Under the pieces are notes generated by a model. It was not told the DNA's origin and did not search any database. It saw nothing but the letters and a program-made list of their open reading frames with translations. Made by a program: the position numbers and the translations under genes. This document shows, in pieces, positions 1-5,837 of a stretch of 6,466 nucleotides of DNA (position 1 is its first letter; every line of letters starts with the position of its first letter). This stretch comes from Dehalococcoidia bacterium (GTDB lineage Bacteria > Chloroflexota > Dehalococcoidia > UBA2979). The stretch spans positions 1 through 6,466 of the forward strand of contig JABIST010000156.1 of assembly GCA_018700215.1 (NCBI GenBank), given 5' to 3'.

Positions 1-507
1 CCCGCCCGTCGTCCGGTCCACCCGCTCCACCGTCACGAACGATGCCGGCGCAAGCTCGTGGACCAGCGTCAATATCGGATCGAGCGCCCGCCGACGAATC
101 ACCAGCAGCGCCACCTCCACGTCGCCGGAACGACCTGACGCGCGAAGCTGCGTCACCCGATGCCCCAGCTCCCGCAACCGAGGCACAAGCTGCACTTCCG
201 GATCGTGATTAATCACCTGCACCTGCCGGAACCCGAGTCCCACCCGGCCCTCAACCCACATGCTCACCCACGTGCCGCTGCCCCAGCCCGCCGCATACCC
301 CACCACGTTCCACGGATTGTCCAGATGAGCCGCAACAATCCCCACCGCGGTCACAAAGATCGTGATCTGGAACGTCGCCAGCGTCGCCGCCTGCCACCGA
401 TAGCCCGCTGCCACCATCAGGAACCGGCTCGTTCCCACCGCCACGTCCACAAACCCCGCCGCCAGAATCAGCAGCGGCAGATACTGCGAATCGATCAGCT
501 CTTCCAT
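1..507 (-). CDS. UPF0316 / DUF2179-type membrane protein, 3'-truncated by window edge
   Basis: The 169 codons visible from the ATG at 507 run off the left window edge, so the C-terminus is missing. The N-terminal half is hydrophobic, with about three likely membrane segments: roughly residues 7-25 (LPLLILAAGFVDVAVG), 30-52 and 58-75. A Gly/Trp-rich stretch follows (VVGYAAGWGSGTWVSMWVE), then GRVGLGFRQVQVI. This order matches the UPF0316 family as I recall it (DUF5698 membrane domain followed by a soluble DUF2179 domain). The soluble part begins near residue 90 (VQLVPRLRELGHRVTQL...GDVEVALLVIRRR). The biochemical role of the family is unknown, and it is presumed to be an inner-membrane protein with a cytoplasmic sensor-like domain. 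It starts 39 bp after the stop of the upstream dehydrogenase, so co-transcription is plausible. The ribosome site is weak (AGGG just before the ATG). Family assignment is fairly sure; function is not. Confidence 0.8.
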   Translation of the reverse strand, partial: MEELIDSQYLPLLILAAGFVDVAVGTSRFLMVAAGYRWQAATLATFQITIFVTAVGIVAAHLDNPWNVVGYAAGWGSGTWVSMWVEGRVGLGFRQVQVINHDPEVQLVPRLRELGHRVTQLRASGRSGDVEVALLVIRRRALDPILTLVHELAPASFVTVERVDRTTGG

Positions 508-546
508 CGCCCTATCCGATCCTGCTCGCGAATCATCTGAGGTTCG

Positions 547-1629
547 CTACGCGTGCGCGAACTCGAATCGTAGCCCCATTTCGTCACCAATCTTCCGAAA
601 CCATTCGACCACTTCCACGTGGTACGGAATGCCATCACGCAGCCGCTCGGCCTCCGCCTCAGCCTCCAGCAGCCCCGGGTACACCACCCGCTCCTCGCCC
701 GGCGCCGGCGGCGTCTCCGCCAACCCCCGCAGGAACACGTCCATGTCGCTCTTGAACTTGTCCGCGTCGACGAACGCATCAATCCGATACGCCATCAAGT
801 GAAAGCCCGGCTCCAGCGCGATCAACCCCGGCCCCATCCCCGTCAACGTGCTGCCGAGGATGTCCACCACCGCACCCAGCCCGTAGCCCTTATGCGATCC
901 CTGCTCGCGCGTCCCGCCCAGCGGCAGCATGTAGCTCTGCTCCGGCACGTCCACCCGCTCCATGATCGGCGTCCCATCGATGTCCGCGATCCAGCCCGGT
1001 TCCACCTGCGCCCCCACGCGCTTCGCCAGCCGCAGTTTGTTGTTCGCAATTTGCGTCGTCCCCATGTCCAGCATGAACGGCGGCATCTCATCCGCCGGTG
1101 CCGCCCACGCAATCGGATTCGTCCCCAGCCGCGGCTCCGCACCAAACGTCGGCACCATCGAGAGCGCACCGCTCGCCGACAGTGCCAGCCCGATCATGTC
1201 GTGCCCCGTCGCCCGCATCGCGTGATACCCGGAGCCGCCCATGTGCCCCACGTTCGTCACACACGCCGCACCCATCCCGTACCGCGCCGCCTTCGCGATC
1301 GCCAGGTCCATCGCCTTGGGCGCCACGTGCAGCCCCAGCCCGCCGCCACCATCGATCACCACCGTCGTCTCGGTCTCCCGAGTAATCGTGAACTCCGGCC
1401 GCGGCTCCATCGACCCGTCGCGATACCTATCGACATAAATCCGCAGCATGTTCGAGACCCCATGGGTCTCCACCCCGCGCAGATCGTTGAAGATCAGCAC
1501 ATCCGTCGCCAGCGCCGCGTCTTCCTCGGACAGGCCAACCGCCTCGAAGATCGCCTCCGTCGCCGCGCGCACCTCCTCCTGCCGCACGTAGACGCGATCT
1601 GCCTCCGGCACCTTGAATCGATCGAGCAT
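547..1629 (-). CDS. Ldh2-family (malate/L-lactate/ureidoglycolate-type) NAD(P)-dependent dehydrogenase
   Basis: This 360-residue protein has the usual length of the Ldh2/malate dehydrogenase-2 family (PF02615), cytosolic enzymes unrelated to classical Rossmann lactate dehydrogenases. They oxidise 2-hydroxyacids such as malate, sulfolactate or ureidoglycolate with NAD(P). Visible family blocks are RGVETHGVSNMLRIY (residues 51-65, with candidate catalytic His56), TNVGHMGGSGYHAMRA (125-140), PRLGTNPIAWAAP (166-178), MLDMGTT (186-192) and GGTREQGSHKGYGLGAVVDI (238-257, with Lys247). The start at 1629 is chosen because GAGGAGG (1635-1641) lies 5 nt upstream of this ATG. An ATG 69 nt further upstream (1698) stays in frame but adds a non-family leader. 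The exact substrate cannot be read from sequence, since paralogues in this family have diverse substrates. It is transcribed away from the cyclase gene and towards the UPF0316 gene. Confidence 0.9.
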   Translation of the reverse strand: MLDRFKVPEADRVYVRQEEVRAATEAIFEAVGLSEEDAALATDVLIFNDLRGVETHGVSNMLRIYVDRYRDGSMEPRPEFTITRETETTVVIDGGGGLGLHVAPKAMDLAIAKAARYGMGAACVTNVGHMGGSGYHAMRATGHDMIGLALSASGALSMVPTFGAEPRLGTNPIAWAAPADEMPPFMLDMGTTQIANNKLRLAKRVGAQVEPGWIADIDGTPIMERVDVPEQSYMLPLGGTREQGSHKGYGLGAVVDILGSTLTGMGPGLIALEPGFHLMAYRIDAFVDADKFKSDMDVFLRGLAETPPAPGEERVVYPGLLEAEAEAERLRDGIPYHVEVVEWFRKIGDEMGLRFEFAHA

Positions 1630-1800
1630 CGTGTCCTCCTCAATCCTCCGCTGGCGGTCCAACGGCTTGCCAATCACCGGAGAGTCTGCCGGTGCCATTC
1701 TTCTGGGCTCGGTTGCTGCTTGCTAGCGGAACCGCGTCCTATGATGAGCCAGCACGGTAGCAGCGCTTGTGGCGCCGCACCCAGGAGAAGGCAACACAAC
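1630..1800. promoter_or_regulatory. Divergent spacer between dehydrogenase and cyclase, with a -10-like box
   Basis: This 171-bp divergent spacer must hold the 5' signals for both genes. On the minus strand a strong Shine-Dalgarno GAGGAGG (1635-1641) serves the dehydrogenase. On the plus strand AGGAGAAGG (1783-1791) serves the cyclase ATG at 1801. TATGAT at 1740-1745 is a good -10 match for the plus strand, with a poor -35 (TGCTTG, 1717-1722) at 17-bp spacing. The promoter reading is tentative. No convincing operator or riboswitch was seen. Confidence 0.35.
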
Positions 1801-2589
1801 ATGACCACCGATCCTCCAGTCGTTGATCCCGAAATCGAAGCCATGTGGTCGGAAGTCTTGCACAACGGCCACCGCGGCCGCTGGGCCTTTCTCCCGTCCG
1901 GTCCCCGCTGCACCATGTGCGATCAGCCACTTCATGGGGTTGGCGGAAAGCTCCTCAACGCATTCACCGGGATTCATGCCGCCAGCCTGACTCCCAACAT
2001 GTGCAATATCTGAGAAGACACTCTTCCCCCCGGCGGTGCCGAGGTCGACATCTCAGTTCTCTTCGCAGACCTACGCGGTTCAACCGCCATGGGCGAGCAA
2101 ATGAATCCCGTGGAGTTCGCGGCGCTCCTCAACCGTTTCTACAAAGCCACATCCAACGTCCTGATCGCCGCCGAAAGCTGGATCGACAAGCTCGTCGGCG
2201 ACGAAGTGATGGCGCTCTACATCCCCGCGATGGGCGACGACTACCGACAGCGCTCGGTCCTCACCGGCATCGCCATACTCCAGGCCGTCGGATATCGCCC
2301 CGGCGAAACTCCGTGGCTGGAGATGGGCATCGGCATCAACGCGGGGCTCGCATACGTCGGCAAAGTCGGCGTCCAGGGCAGCGACGCAGTTACCGCGGTC
2401 GGTGACACCGTCAACACCGCCGCCCGCATCCAGTCACAATCGGGCGCCGGCGAACTCCTGATCGGCGAAGACCTCTACCAGTCAGTCGCCGATGACTTCC
2501 CGGACCTCGAACAGCGCGCACTCAGCGTCAAAGGCAAGGAAGAGCCGGTCACCGTCCGCGTCATCAAGCCCGCCGAGCTGAAACACTAG
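1801..2589 (+). CDS. Class III adenylate cyclase with N-terminal CxxC...CxxU(?) motif and in-frame TGA at codon 71
   Basis: Read through the single in-frame TGA (2011-2013), this gives 262 residues. Residues 1-71 form a small Cys module with C37-T-M-C40 and C68-N-I-[TGA]71. In homologues, as I recall them, the last position is Cys, followed by a short linker and GGAEV. The rest is a class III cyclase catalytic domain that would make cAMP from ATP. It has metal Asp90 in LFADLRGST, Lys130 and metal Asp134 in DKLVGDE, adenine-contact candidate Thr198, and Asn205 and Arg209 in GDTVNTAAR. All catalytic residues are present and the 192 codons after the TGA are intact. The start at 1801 has AGGAGAAGG upstream. 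The downstream ATG at 2089 would lose Asp90 and the first strand, so a protein starting there should be inactive. The TGA may encode selenocysteine, be a nonsense mutation (from TGC or TGT), or be a sequence error. No selenocysteine machinery gene lies in the window. Confidence 0.8.
2010..2056 (+). promoter_or_regulatory. SECIS-like stem-loop starting at the in-frame TGA
   Basis: The outer helix CTGAGA (2010-2015) pairs perfectly with TCTCAG (2051-2056) and contains the TGA. The apical stem CGGC (2031-2034)/GCCG (2038-2041) closes a GGT triloop (2035-2037) and is extended by C2029-G2043 and C2028-G2044 beyond one C/A mismatch. The loop begins 21 nt after the TGA and starts with two guanines, which fits the loose bacterial SECIS pattern (apical loop about 16-37 nt after UGA, G in the first two loop positions). 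The apical stem encodes the conserved GGAE of the family, so part of the pairing could be accidental in GC-rich code. Confidence 0.35.
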
Positions 2590-2601
2590 CCGGCCGGCTA
2601 G
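2586..2601. repeat. Perfect 16-bp palindrome at the cyclase stop codon
   Basis: CTAGCCGGCCGGCTAG is fully self-complementary and contains the TAG stop of the cyclase (2587-2589). It begins the palindromic spacer between two convergent genes. It could form part of a terminator or a cruciform, but no T-run follows it. Confidence 0.6.
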
Positions 2602-2640
2602 CTTCGCGACTAGTCCCCGCGCCCCCCGGGCGAAGCCTAG
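2598..2640. terminator. Candidate bidirectional terminator in the convergent spacer (imperfect inverted repeat)
   Basis: The left arm CTAGCTTCGC (2598-2607) pairs with the right arm GCGAAGCCTAG (2630-2640) with one bulged base. Inside it, CGCCC/GGGCG can form a smaller 5-bp hairpin with a C-only loop. It lies between the ends of the plus-strand cyclase and the minus-strand crotonase, where a two-way terminator is expected. There is no T-tract, so intrinsic termination is unproven. Confidence 0.4.
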
Positions 2641-2676
2641 TCCCCGCGCCCCCCCGGGCGGAGCCTAGTCCCCGCG
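2610..2676. repeat. Tandem direct repeat of 27/28 bp, two full copies and one 12-bp partial copy
   Basis: Copy 1 (2610-2636) and copy 2 (2637-2664) share CTAGTCCCCGCG, then a C-run, then CGGGCG(A/G)AGC. They differ by one C in the C-run and one A/G substitution. A third copy of the first 12 bases (2665-2676) lies inside the end of the crotonase gene and supplies its TAG stop (minus strand) and the codons before it. The array looks like tandem duplication of the gene's 3' end into the spacer. Five CTAG tetramers fall at 2586, 2598, 2610, 2637 and 2665. Confidence 0.75.
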
Positions 2677-3471
2677 ACCGGTGAACTCCGGGTCACGCTT
2701 CTCAATGAACGCTCGCCGCGCCTCCTGGCCGTCGATGCTGCCCAGCGCCTTGTTGATGTTGAAGATCTCCCAGCGCAGGTGCTTGTCCAGGTCCACCCCG
2801 CTCGCCTCACGCAGCACCCGCTTCGTCGCCCGCCCCGTAATCGGCGACACCTTCGTCAACGACTCCAGGTACTCCATGAAGCGCGCCTCGAACCGGTCGT
2901 CCGGCACCACCTCGCCCACCATCCCCAGCCGCAACGCCTCCTCGGCGCCGACCGTCCGGTTCTCGAGGAGAAAGCGCATCGCCAGCTCGTACCCCATCGC
3001 CTGCACCAGCGTGAAAGACAGCCCACCGTCCGGCGACCCGCCAATCCTCGGGTACCCCGCGATCAACCGAGCGCTCTCCGCCATGATCCGGATATCGGTC
3101 CCCATCGCCAGCGAGAGTCCCCCACCTACCGCAACACCGTTGATCCCGCCCACAATCGGCTTGTCGCACTCCAGCCGCAGCGTGCTCAGGAACCGGCTCA
3201 CCCACCCCAACTCATCCAGGTATCGAGTCTGATCCGTCTGCGGTATGTGCTGCTCATCGCCCTCCGCGGGCGTCAAATCCAGCCCCGCACAGAACGAGTC
3301 CCCCGAGCCAGTCAGGCCAACCACCCAGATATCATCGTCCGCCATCGTCTCCTGGATCGCGCCAATCACCCCCCACGCCAACTCCTTCGAGGCCGCATTC
3401 TTCTTCTCGGGTCGGTTCATCCGGATCACCCGAATGTGCCCCTCGTCGCGCACCTGAACAACGTCGCTCAT
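2665..3471 (-). CDS. Enoyl-CoA hydratase/isomerase family protein (crotonase fold, PaaG-like active site)
   Basis: This 268-residue protein has the normal crotonase length. Family blocks in order are MNRPEKKNAAS (18-28), the oxyanion-hole segment GSGDSFCAGLDL (55-66), KPIVGGINGVAVGGGLSLAMGTD (104-126, second oxyanion-hole glycines), RIGGSPDGG (142-150), and the C-terminal DGQEARRAFIEKRDPEFTGR. At the active-site loop it carries SPDGG with Asp148 rather than the two glutamates of classical enoyl-CoA hydratases. PaaG-type isomerases have an acting Asp at this place, so isomerisation of an unsaturated acyl-CoA is at least as likely as hydration. The start at 3471 (ATG) is preferred because AGGAG lies 8 nt upstream. 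A TTG six bases further upstream would be too close to that site. It is a single minus-strand gene, convergent with the cyclase. The exact acyl-CoA substrate is unknown. Confidence 0.88.
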   Translation of the reverse strand: MSDVVQVRDEGHIRVIRMNRPEKKNAASKELAWGVIGAIQETMADDDIWVVGLTGSGDSFCAGLDLTPAEGDEQHIPQTDQTRYLDELGWVSRFLSTLRLECDKPIVGGINGVAVGGGLSLAMGTDIRIMAESARLIAGYPRIGGSPDGGLSFTLVQAMGYELAMRFLLENRTVGAEEALRLGMVGEVVPDDRFEARFMEYLESLTKVSPITGRATKRVLREASGVDLDKHLRWEIFNINKALGSIDGQEARRAFIEKRDPEFTGRGD

Positions 3472-3675
3472 CCTCAAAACTCCTACTGTTACACGCCCAA
3501 CCAGGCCGAGTCACCGTCACGGAGCCTACCAGCAGTCCGCTCGCACTCCAGCCGTAACACTCACCGAAAGACCCGAAAATTTCTTACGCTCGTCGATACC
3601 CTCACTCACTATAAGAACCGTATACTTCTCGCGAAGTCTCGCTAGAGGCTCACTCGTCGCGCACGGACGCGCTCG

Positions 3676-3704
3676 GGAACCAATCAGACGGGGCCGTCGT
3701 CTTA
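3676..3704 (+). promoter_or_regulatory. ECF-sigma-type promoter candidate for the secreted protein
   Basis: GGAAC at 3676-3680 and GTCTTA at 3699-3704 are separated by 18 nt. This equals the layout of sigma-E-like promoters (GGAACTT, 15-16 nt, GTCWAA). The element ends 29 bp before the ATG at 3734, leaving a short leader with GGGGTGA as ribosome site. It is a good fit by eye, but such short motifs also arise by chance. If real, the gene belongs to an envelope-stress or extracytoplasmic-signal regulon. Confidence 0.4.
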
Positions 3705-3713
3705 TCGACGACG
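3695..3713. promoter_or_regulatory. Dyad overlapping the candidate -10 region
   Basis: CGTCGTC (3695-3701) and GACGACG (3707-3713) form a perfect 7-bp inverted repeat around TTATC. It overlaps the putative GTCTTA element and probable transcription start, so it could be an operator or a 5'-leader hairpin. Neither role can be shown from sequence. Confidence 0.35.
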
Positions 3714-3733
3714 AATACGAGCTGGGGTGAACG

Positions 3734-4129
3734 ATGCATCTGTGGAACCACCGCGCAACGAATTTCACCGTCACGGCAATATTCGCCGTCACCGCCGCGC
3801 TGTTCACCTTCGGTACCCCAGCACACGCCGCCACCGAGTCCTACGCCGAGGGCTCAACCATCGGCGGTACCTGTGCGAACTCCACCTACGCACTCACGGA
3901 CAACAACTCCCGCGCCACCTGCGATGACGGCGAGTTCGTCACCGTCTCCGGCTTCGATCTGATCGATATCGTCCCGTTCGGCGCTGAAGACATCAGCTTC
4001 ACCGTCCGCGTCGCGGCCCGCGTGACCGACAACGATGGCACCGATGTGGCCCGCGTCGCCCTCTCCTGGAACGGCGGCACCGACTACACCAGCTCCACCG
4101 CCACCGCCTCCATCAACGCCGAGAGGTAG
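3734..4129 (+). CDS. Secreted six-Cys-module protein, N-terminal part up to a frame break
   Basis: This is the 131-residue 5' part of one interrupted gene whose remainder lies in the next frame (4128-5831). A clear Sec signal peptide is present: basic start MHLWNHR, hydrophobic core FTVTAIFAVTAALFTF, and AHA cleavage after residue 32. The mature part starts module 1 (TCANSTYALTDNNSRATCDDG...EDISFTVRVAARVTDNDGTDVARVALSWNGG) and breaks at NAER-stop. Module 2 of the same protein continues past this point with AESGDDSLV. The next frame continues here with SSDSVV, so both parts belong to one protein of about 698 residues (3734-5831 with one base skipped). The ribosome site is GGGGTGA (3724-3730). 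The change of frame lies at or just before GAG-AGG-TAG-C (4121-4130). The start and signal peptide are sure; function is unknown. Confidence 0.75.
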   Translation: MHLWNHRATNFTVTAIFAVTAALFTFGTPAHAATESYAEGSTIGGTCANSTYALTDNNSRATCDDGEFVTVSGFDLIDIVPFGAEDISFTVRVAARVTDNDGTDVARVALSWNGGTDYTSSTATASINAER

Positions 4130-5471
4130 CAGCGACTCAGTCGTCACCGCGCCCTCCGGCGGCGCCTGCAGCAACTTCGGTCACACCTGGTCCTTTGCCG
4201 AACTCGTCAACGGCACCTTCGTGGTCCGCGTCACCGCTGACCCAAGCTCATCGAACCAGGACATCCAGATCGACGACGTCGACATCCGCCCCTGCTGGGC
4301 CGGTCGCGACGTCCAGATCGTCCAGGTCAACGGCTCCTCCAGCGTCGAGGTCGACCCCGACTCCACCGTCAGCATCCGCGTCGACGTGCTCCACACCGAT
4401 GTCTCCGGCCTCTCCTCAAGCTCCGACAACGACTGGGAGTCCACACGCTGGACCATCGGCGGCAGCTCCGAGTGCGTAAACCACGCCGACTTCACCAACA
4501 CCGGAACGGACCACACGACCTTCTCCGCCGATGTACCCAACAGCAACGGCATCTTCGATCTCTTCGTCACCGCCTACGAGGACGACTCCTGCACCTCCGG
4601 TATCAGCGGCATCTTCGTCCTCGACGACGCCGTCGACACCACTGGCGGCGTCCCGTCGATCGGCCACGGCGCGTTCGTCGAGGGCAGCAGCGCCACCGGC
4701 ACCTGCTCCAACGCCGTCTTCGCCGTCGTCGATGACAACAGCCGCGCCGTCTGTGACGACGGCGAACAGGTCACCCTCGCTGGCTTCGACCTCGACCAGC
4801 TCGTCCCGGCGACCGCCGAGGACATTAGCTTCATCGTCCGCGTAGCTGCCCGCAGCAGCGATAACGACGGCGCTGACGTCGGCCGCGTCAGCCTCTCCTG
4901 GAACGGCGGCGCCGACTACAGCGCCGTCCACACCACCGAGACCATCGAGGCCGAGAGCGGCGACGATTCCCTCGTCCTCGCCCACGAAACCGGCTTCTGC
5001 AGCGTCTTCGGCCGCCCCTGGACCCGCGCCGAACTCACCGACGCAAACTTCCGAGTTCGCGTCGGAGCCGACACCAACGACGCCGGAGAGCAGATCTCGA
5101 TCGACGATGTCGACGTCAAGGTCTGCTGGGCCGGCCGCCTCGTCAACGAGGTTCGTGTAGATGGCTCATCGAGCACGGACGTCGACCCCGGCGATGACGT
5201 CGATGTGACCGTCGATGTCCTCCACGTCGATGCCCCCGGCGTCTCCAACGTCGATGACAACGACTGGGAGTCGACCCGCTGGATACTCGGCCCGAACTCC
5301 GCCTGCGTAAACCACGTCGATTTCACAAACTCCGGCACCGACCAGGTGACGTTCACCGTTCCCGCACCAGACAGTAGCGGCGTCTACGACCTCTATGTCA
5401 CCGCGTTCAAGGATGACTTGTGCAGCATCGGCGCCAGTCAGAACTTCATCCTCGATAACGCTGTCGACACC
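3836..5471 (+). repeat. Two tandem copies of a ~270-residue six-cysteine module within the secreted protein
   Basis: Copy 1 (about 3836-4640) and copy 2 (about 4644-5471) align along their whole length. The paired cysteine contexts are TCAN/TCSN, TCDDG/VCDDG, ACSNF/FCSVF, PCWAG/VCWAG, ECVNH/ACVNH and SCTSG/LCSIG. The string DNDWESTRW occurs unchanged in both. The sequences are diverged enough to be an old domain duplication. The length between the frame-break site and the third cysteine agrees in the two copies only if exactly one base is skipped in copy 1. Confidence 0.85.
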
Positions 5472-5831
5472 CGTTTCGGTCCTCCCAGCCCATCCCCTGA
5501 CCCGGACGACGACCCGTTGTTCACCTGCGACGGTATCCCGAACGATGCGTCGTTCCTCTGGTTCCTCGCCCGGGGCAACCCCGGAATGCTGAAAAACTTC
5601 AACCGCGGCCACATCCCTCCCGGCCTCCTGAAGTCCTTCGTCGGTCGCCACAGCGGCTGGGACTGGAACGACTGGGGCGATTGGGACGACTTCGACTGCG
5701 ATGACATCGAGGACTGGTGGGACAACGACGACGACGACGATCACAAGCATCGAGGTCGGCGTGGCCACGATGACGACGACGACGACGACGACGACGATGA
5801 TGATGATCACGACGACGATGACGACTACTAG
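4128..5831 (+). CDS. Secreted six-Cys-module protein, C-terminal part after the frame break, with Asp-rich tail
   Basis: These 567 codons continue the gene starting at 3734 in the +1 frame and have no start of their own, so an ORF call from 4035 only adds frame shadow. It contains the rest of module 1, all of module 2 (about 4644-5471) and a distinct tail. Each module has a jelly-roll/CBM-like part ending in QIDDVDIRPCWAGR or SIDDVDVKVCWAGR. A likely Ig-like beta domain follows, ending YDLYVTAFKDDLC...FILDNAVDT. All six cysteines of each module are conserved, fitting extracellular disulfides. After a Pro/Ser/Asp linker comes FTCDGIPNDASFLWFLARGN, then a GHIPPGLLKSF segment, a Trp/Asp-rich stretch (WDWNDWGDWDDFDC) and an Asp run ending D13-H-D5-Y. 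No LPxTG, transmembrane anchor or catalytic motif is seen. Calcium or other cation binding is inferred from the acidic tail. No known family was recognised. Confidence 0.7.
   Translation, partial: SSDSVVTAPSGGACSNFGHTWSFAELVNGTFVVRVTADPSSSNQDIQIDDVDIRPCWAGRDVQIVQVNGSSSVEVDPDSTVSIRVDVLHTDVSGLSSSSDNDWESTRWTIGGSSECVNHADFTNTGTDHTTFSADVPNSNGIFDLFVTAYEDDSCTSGISGIFVLDDAVDTTGGVPSIGHGAFVEGSSATGTCSNAVFAVVDDNSRAVCDDGEQVTLAGFDLDQLVPATAEDISFIVRVAARSSDNDGADVGRVSLSWNGGADYSAVHTTETIEAESGDDSLVLAHETGFCSVFGRPWTRAELTDANFRVRVGADTNDAGEQISIDDVDVKVCWAGRLVNEVRVDGSSSTDVDPGDDVDVTVDVLHVDAPGVSNVDDNDWESTRWILGPNSACVNHVDFTNSGTDQVTFTVPAPDSSGVYDLYVTAFKDDLCSIGASQNFILDNAVDTRFGPPSPSPDPDDDPLFTCDGIPNDASFLWFLARGNPGMLKNFNRGHIPPGLLKSFVGRHSGWDWNDWGDWDDFDCDDIEDWWDNDDDDDHKHRGRRGHDDDDDDDDDDDDDHDDDDDY
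5769..5825 (+). repeat. GAC/GAT trinucleotide microsatellite coding poly-Asp
   Basis: Thirteen Asp codons in a row (one GAT, eight GAC, four GAT; 5769-5807) are followed by a His codon and five more Asp codons, then TAC and the TAG stop. A shorter five-Asp run ends at about 5740. The uninterrupted GAC run is a slippage-prone tract that can change length by whole codons without breaking the frame. Confidence 0.9.
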
Positions 5832-5837
5832 CACCAA

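Larger units (their letters stand above)
3472..3733. promoter_or_regulatory. Divergent spacer between crotonase and secreted-protein genes
   Basis: No gene is seen in these 262 bp. The left end carries the crotonase ribosome site (AGGAG on the minus strand, next to 3480). The middle (about 3575-3627) is richer in A/T than its surroundings and includes TATAAG (3610-3615) and TATACT (3621-3626), either of which could be a -10 element, but no good -35 goes with them. A small dyad ACTTC/GAAGT (3624-3628/3633-3637) follows. The ECF-type promoter candidate and its dyad, closest to the secreted-protein gene, are listed separately. Confidence 0.4.

Noticed and set aside
619..2013. 464-codon plus-strand open frame across the dehydrogenase gene
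   Set aside because: Up to about 1800 it is Arg/Pro/His-rich antisense shadow of the dehydrogenase. Only the last 71 codons, from 1801, are real, as the cyclase N-terminus.
2011..2013. TGA read as Trp or Gly through a genome-wide recoding
   Set aside because: TGG is used for Trp throughout, the FAS1-like gene ends in TGA overlapping the next start, and the expected residue at this site is Cys.
2010..2056. Terminator or attenuator inside the cyclase gene
   Set aside because: The hairpin is not followed by a T-run and coding continues in frame through it.
2089..2589. Separate cyclase gene starting at the ATG at 2089
   Set aside because: Clear cyclase sequence (GGAEVDISVLFADLRGST) lies in frame upstream of this ATG, including metal-binding Asp90. 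No good ribosome site precedes it.
2779..3645. 288-codon plus-strand open frame opposite the crotonase
   Set aside because: Composition is low-complexity Arg/His/Pro/Gln and it lies over a well-supported minus-strand gene.
4035..4127. Independent start at ATG 4035 for the C-terminal part of the secreted protein
   Set aside because: The first 31 codons are Pro/Ala/Ser-rich frame shadow of module 1 in the upstream frame, and there is no signal peptide, which this extracellular-type protein needs.
5166..5837. 223-codon minus-strand open frame rich in Val/Ile
   Set aside because: It is the complement of the secreted-protein gene; its Val/Ile runs are simply the reverse of the Asp codons. No family signal or ribosome site.
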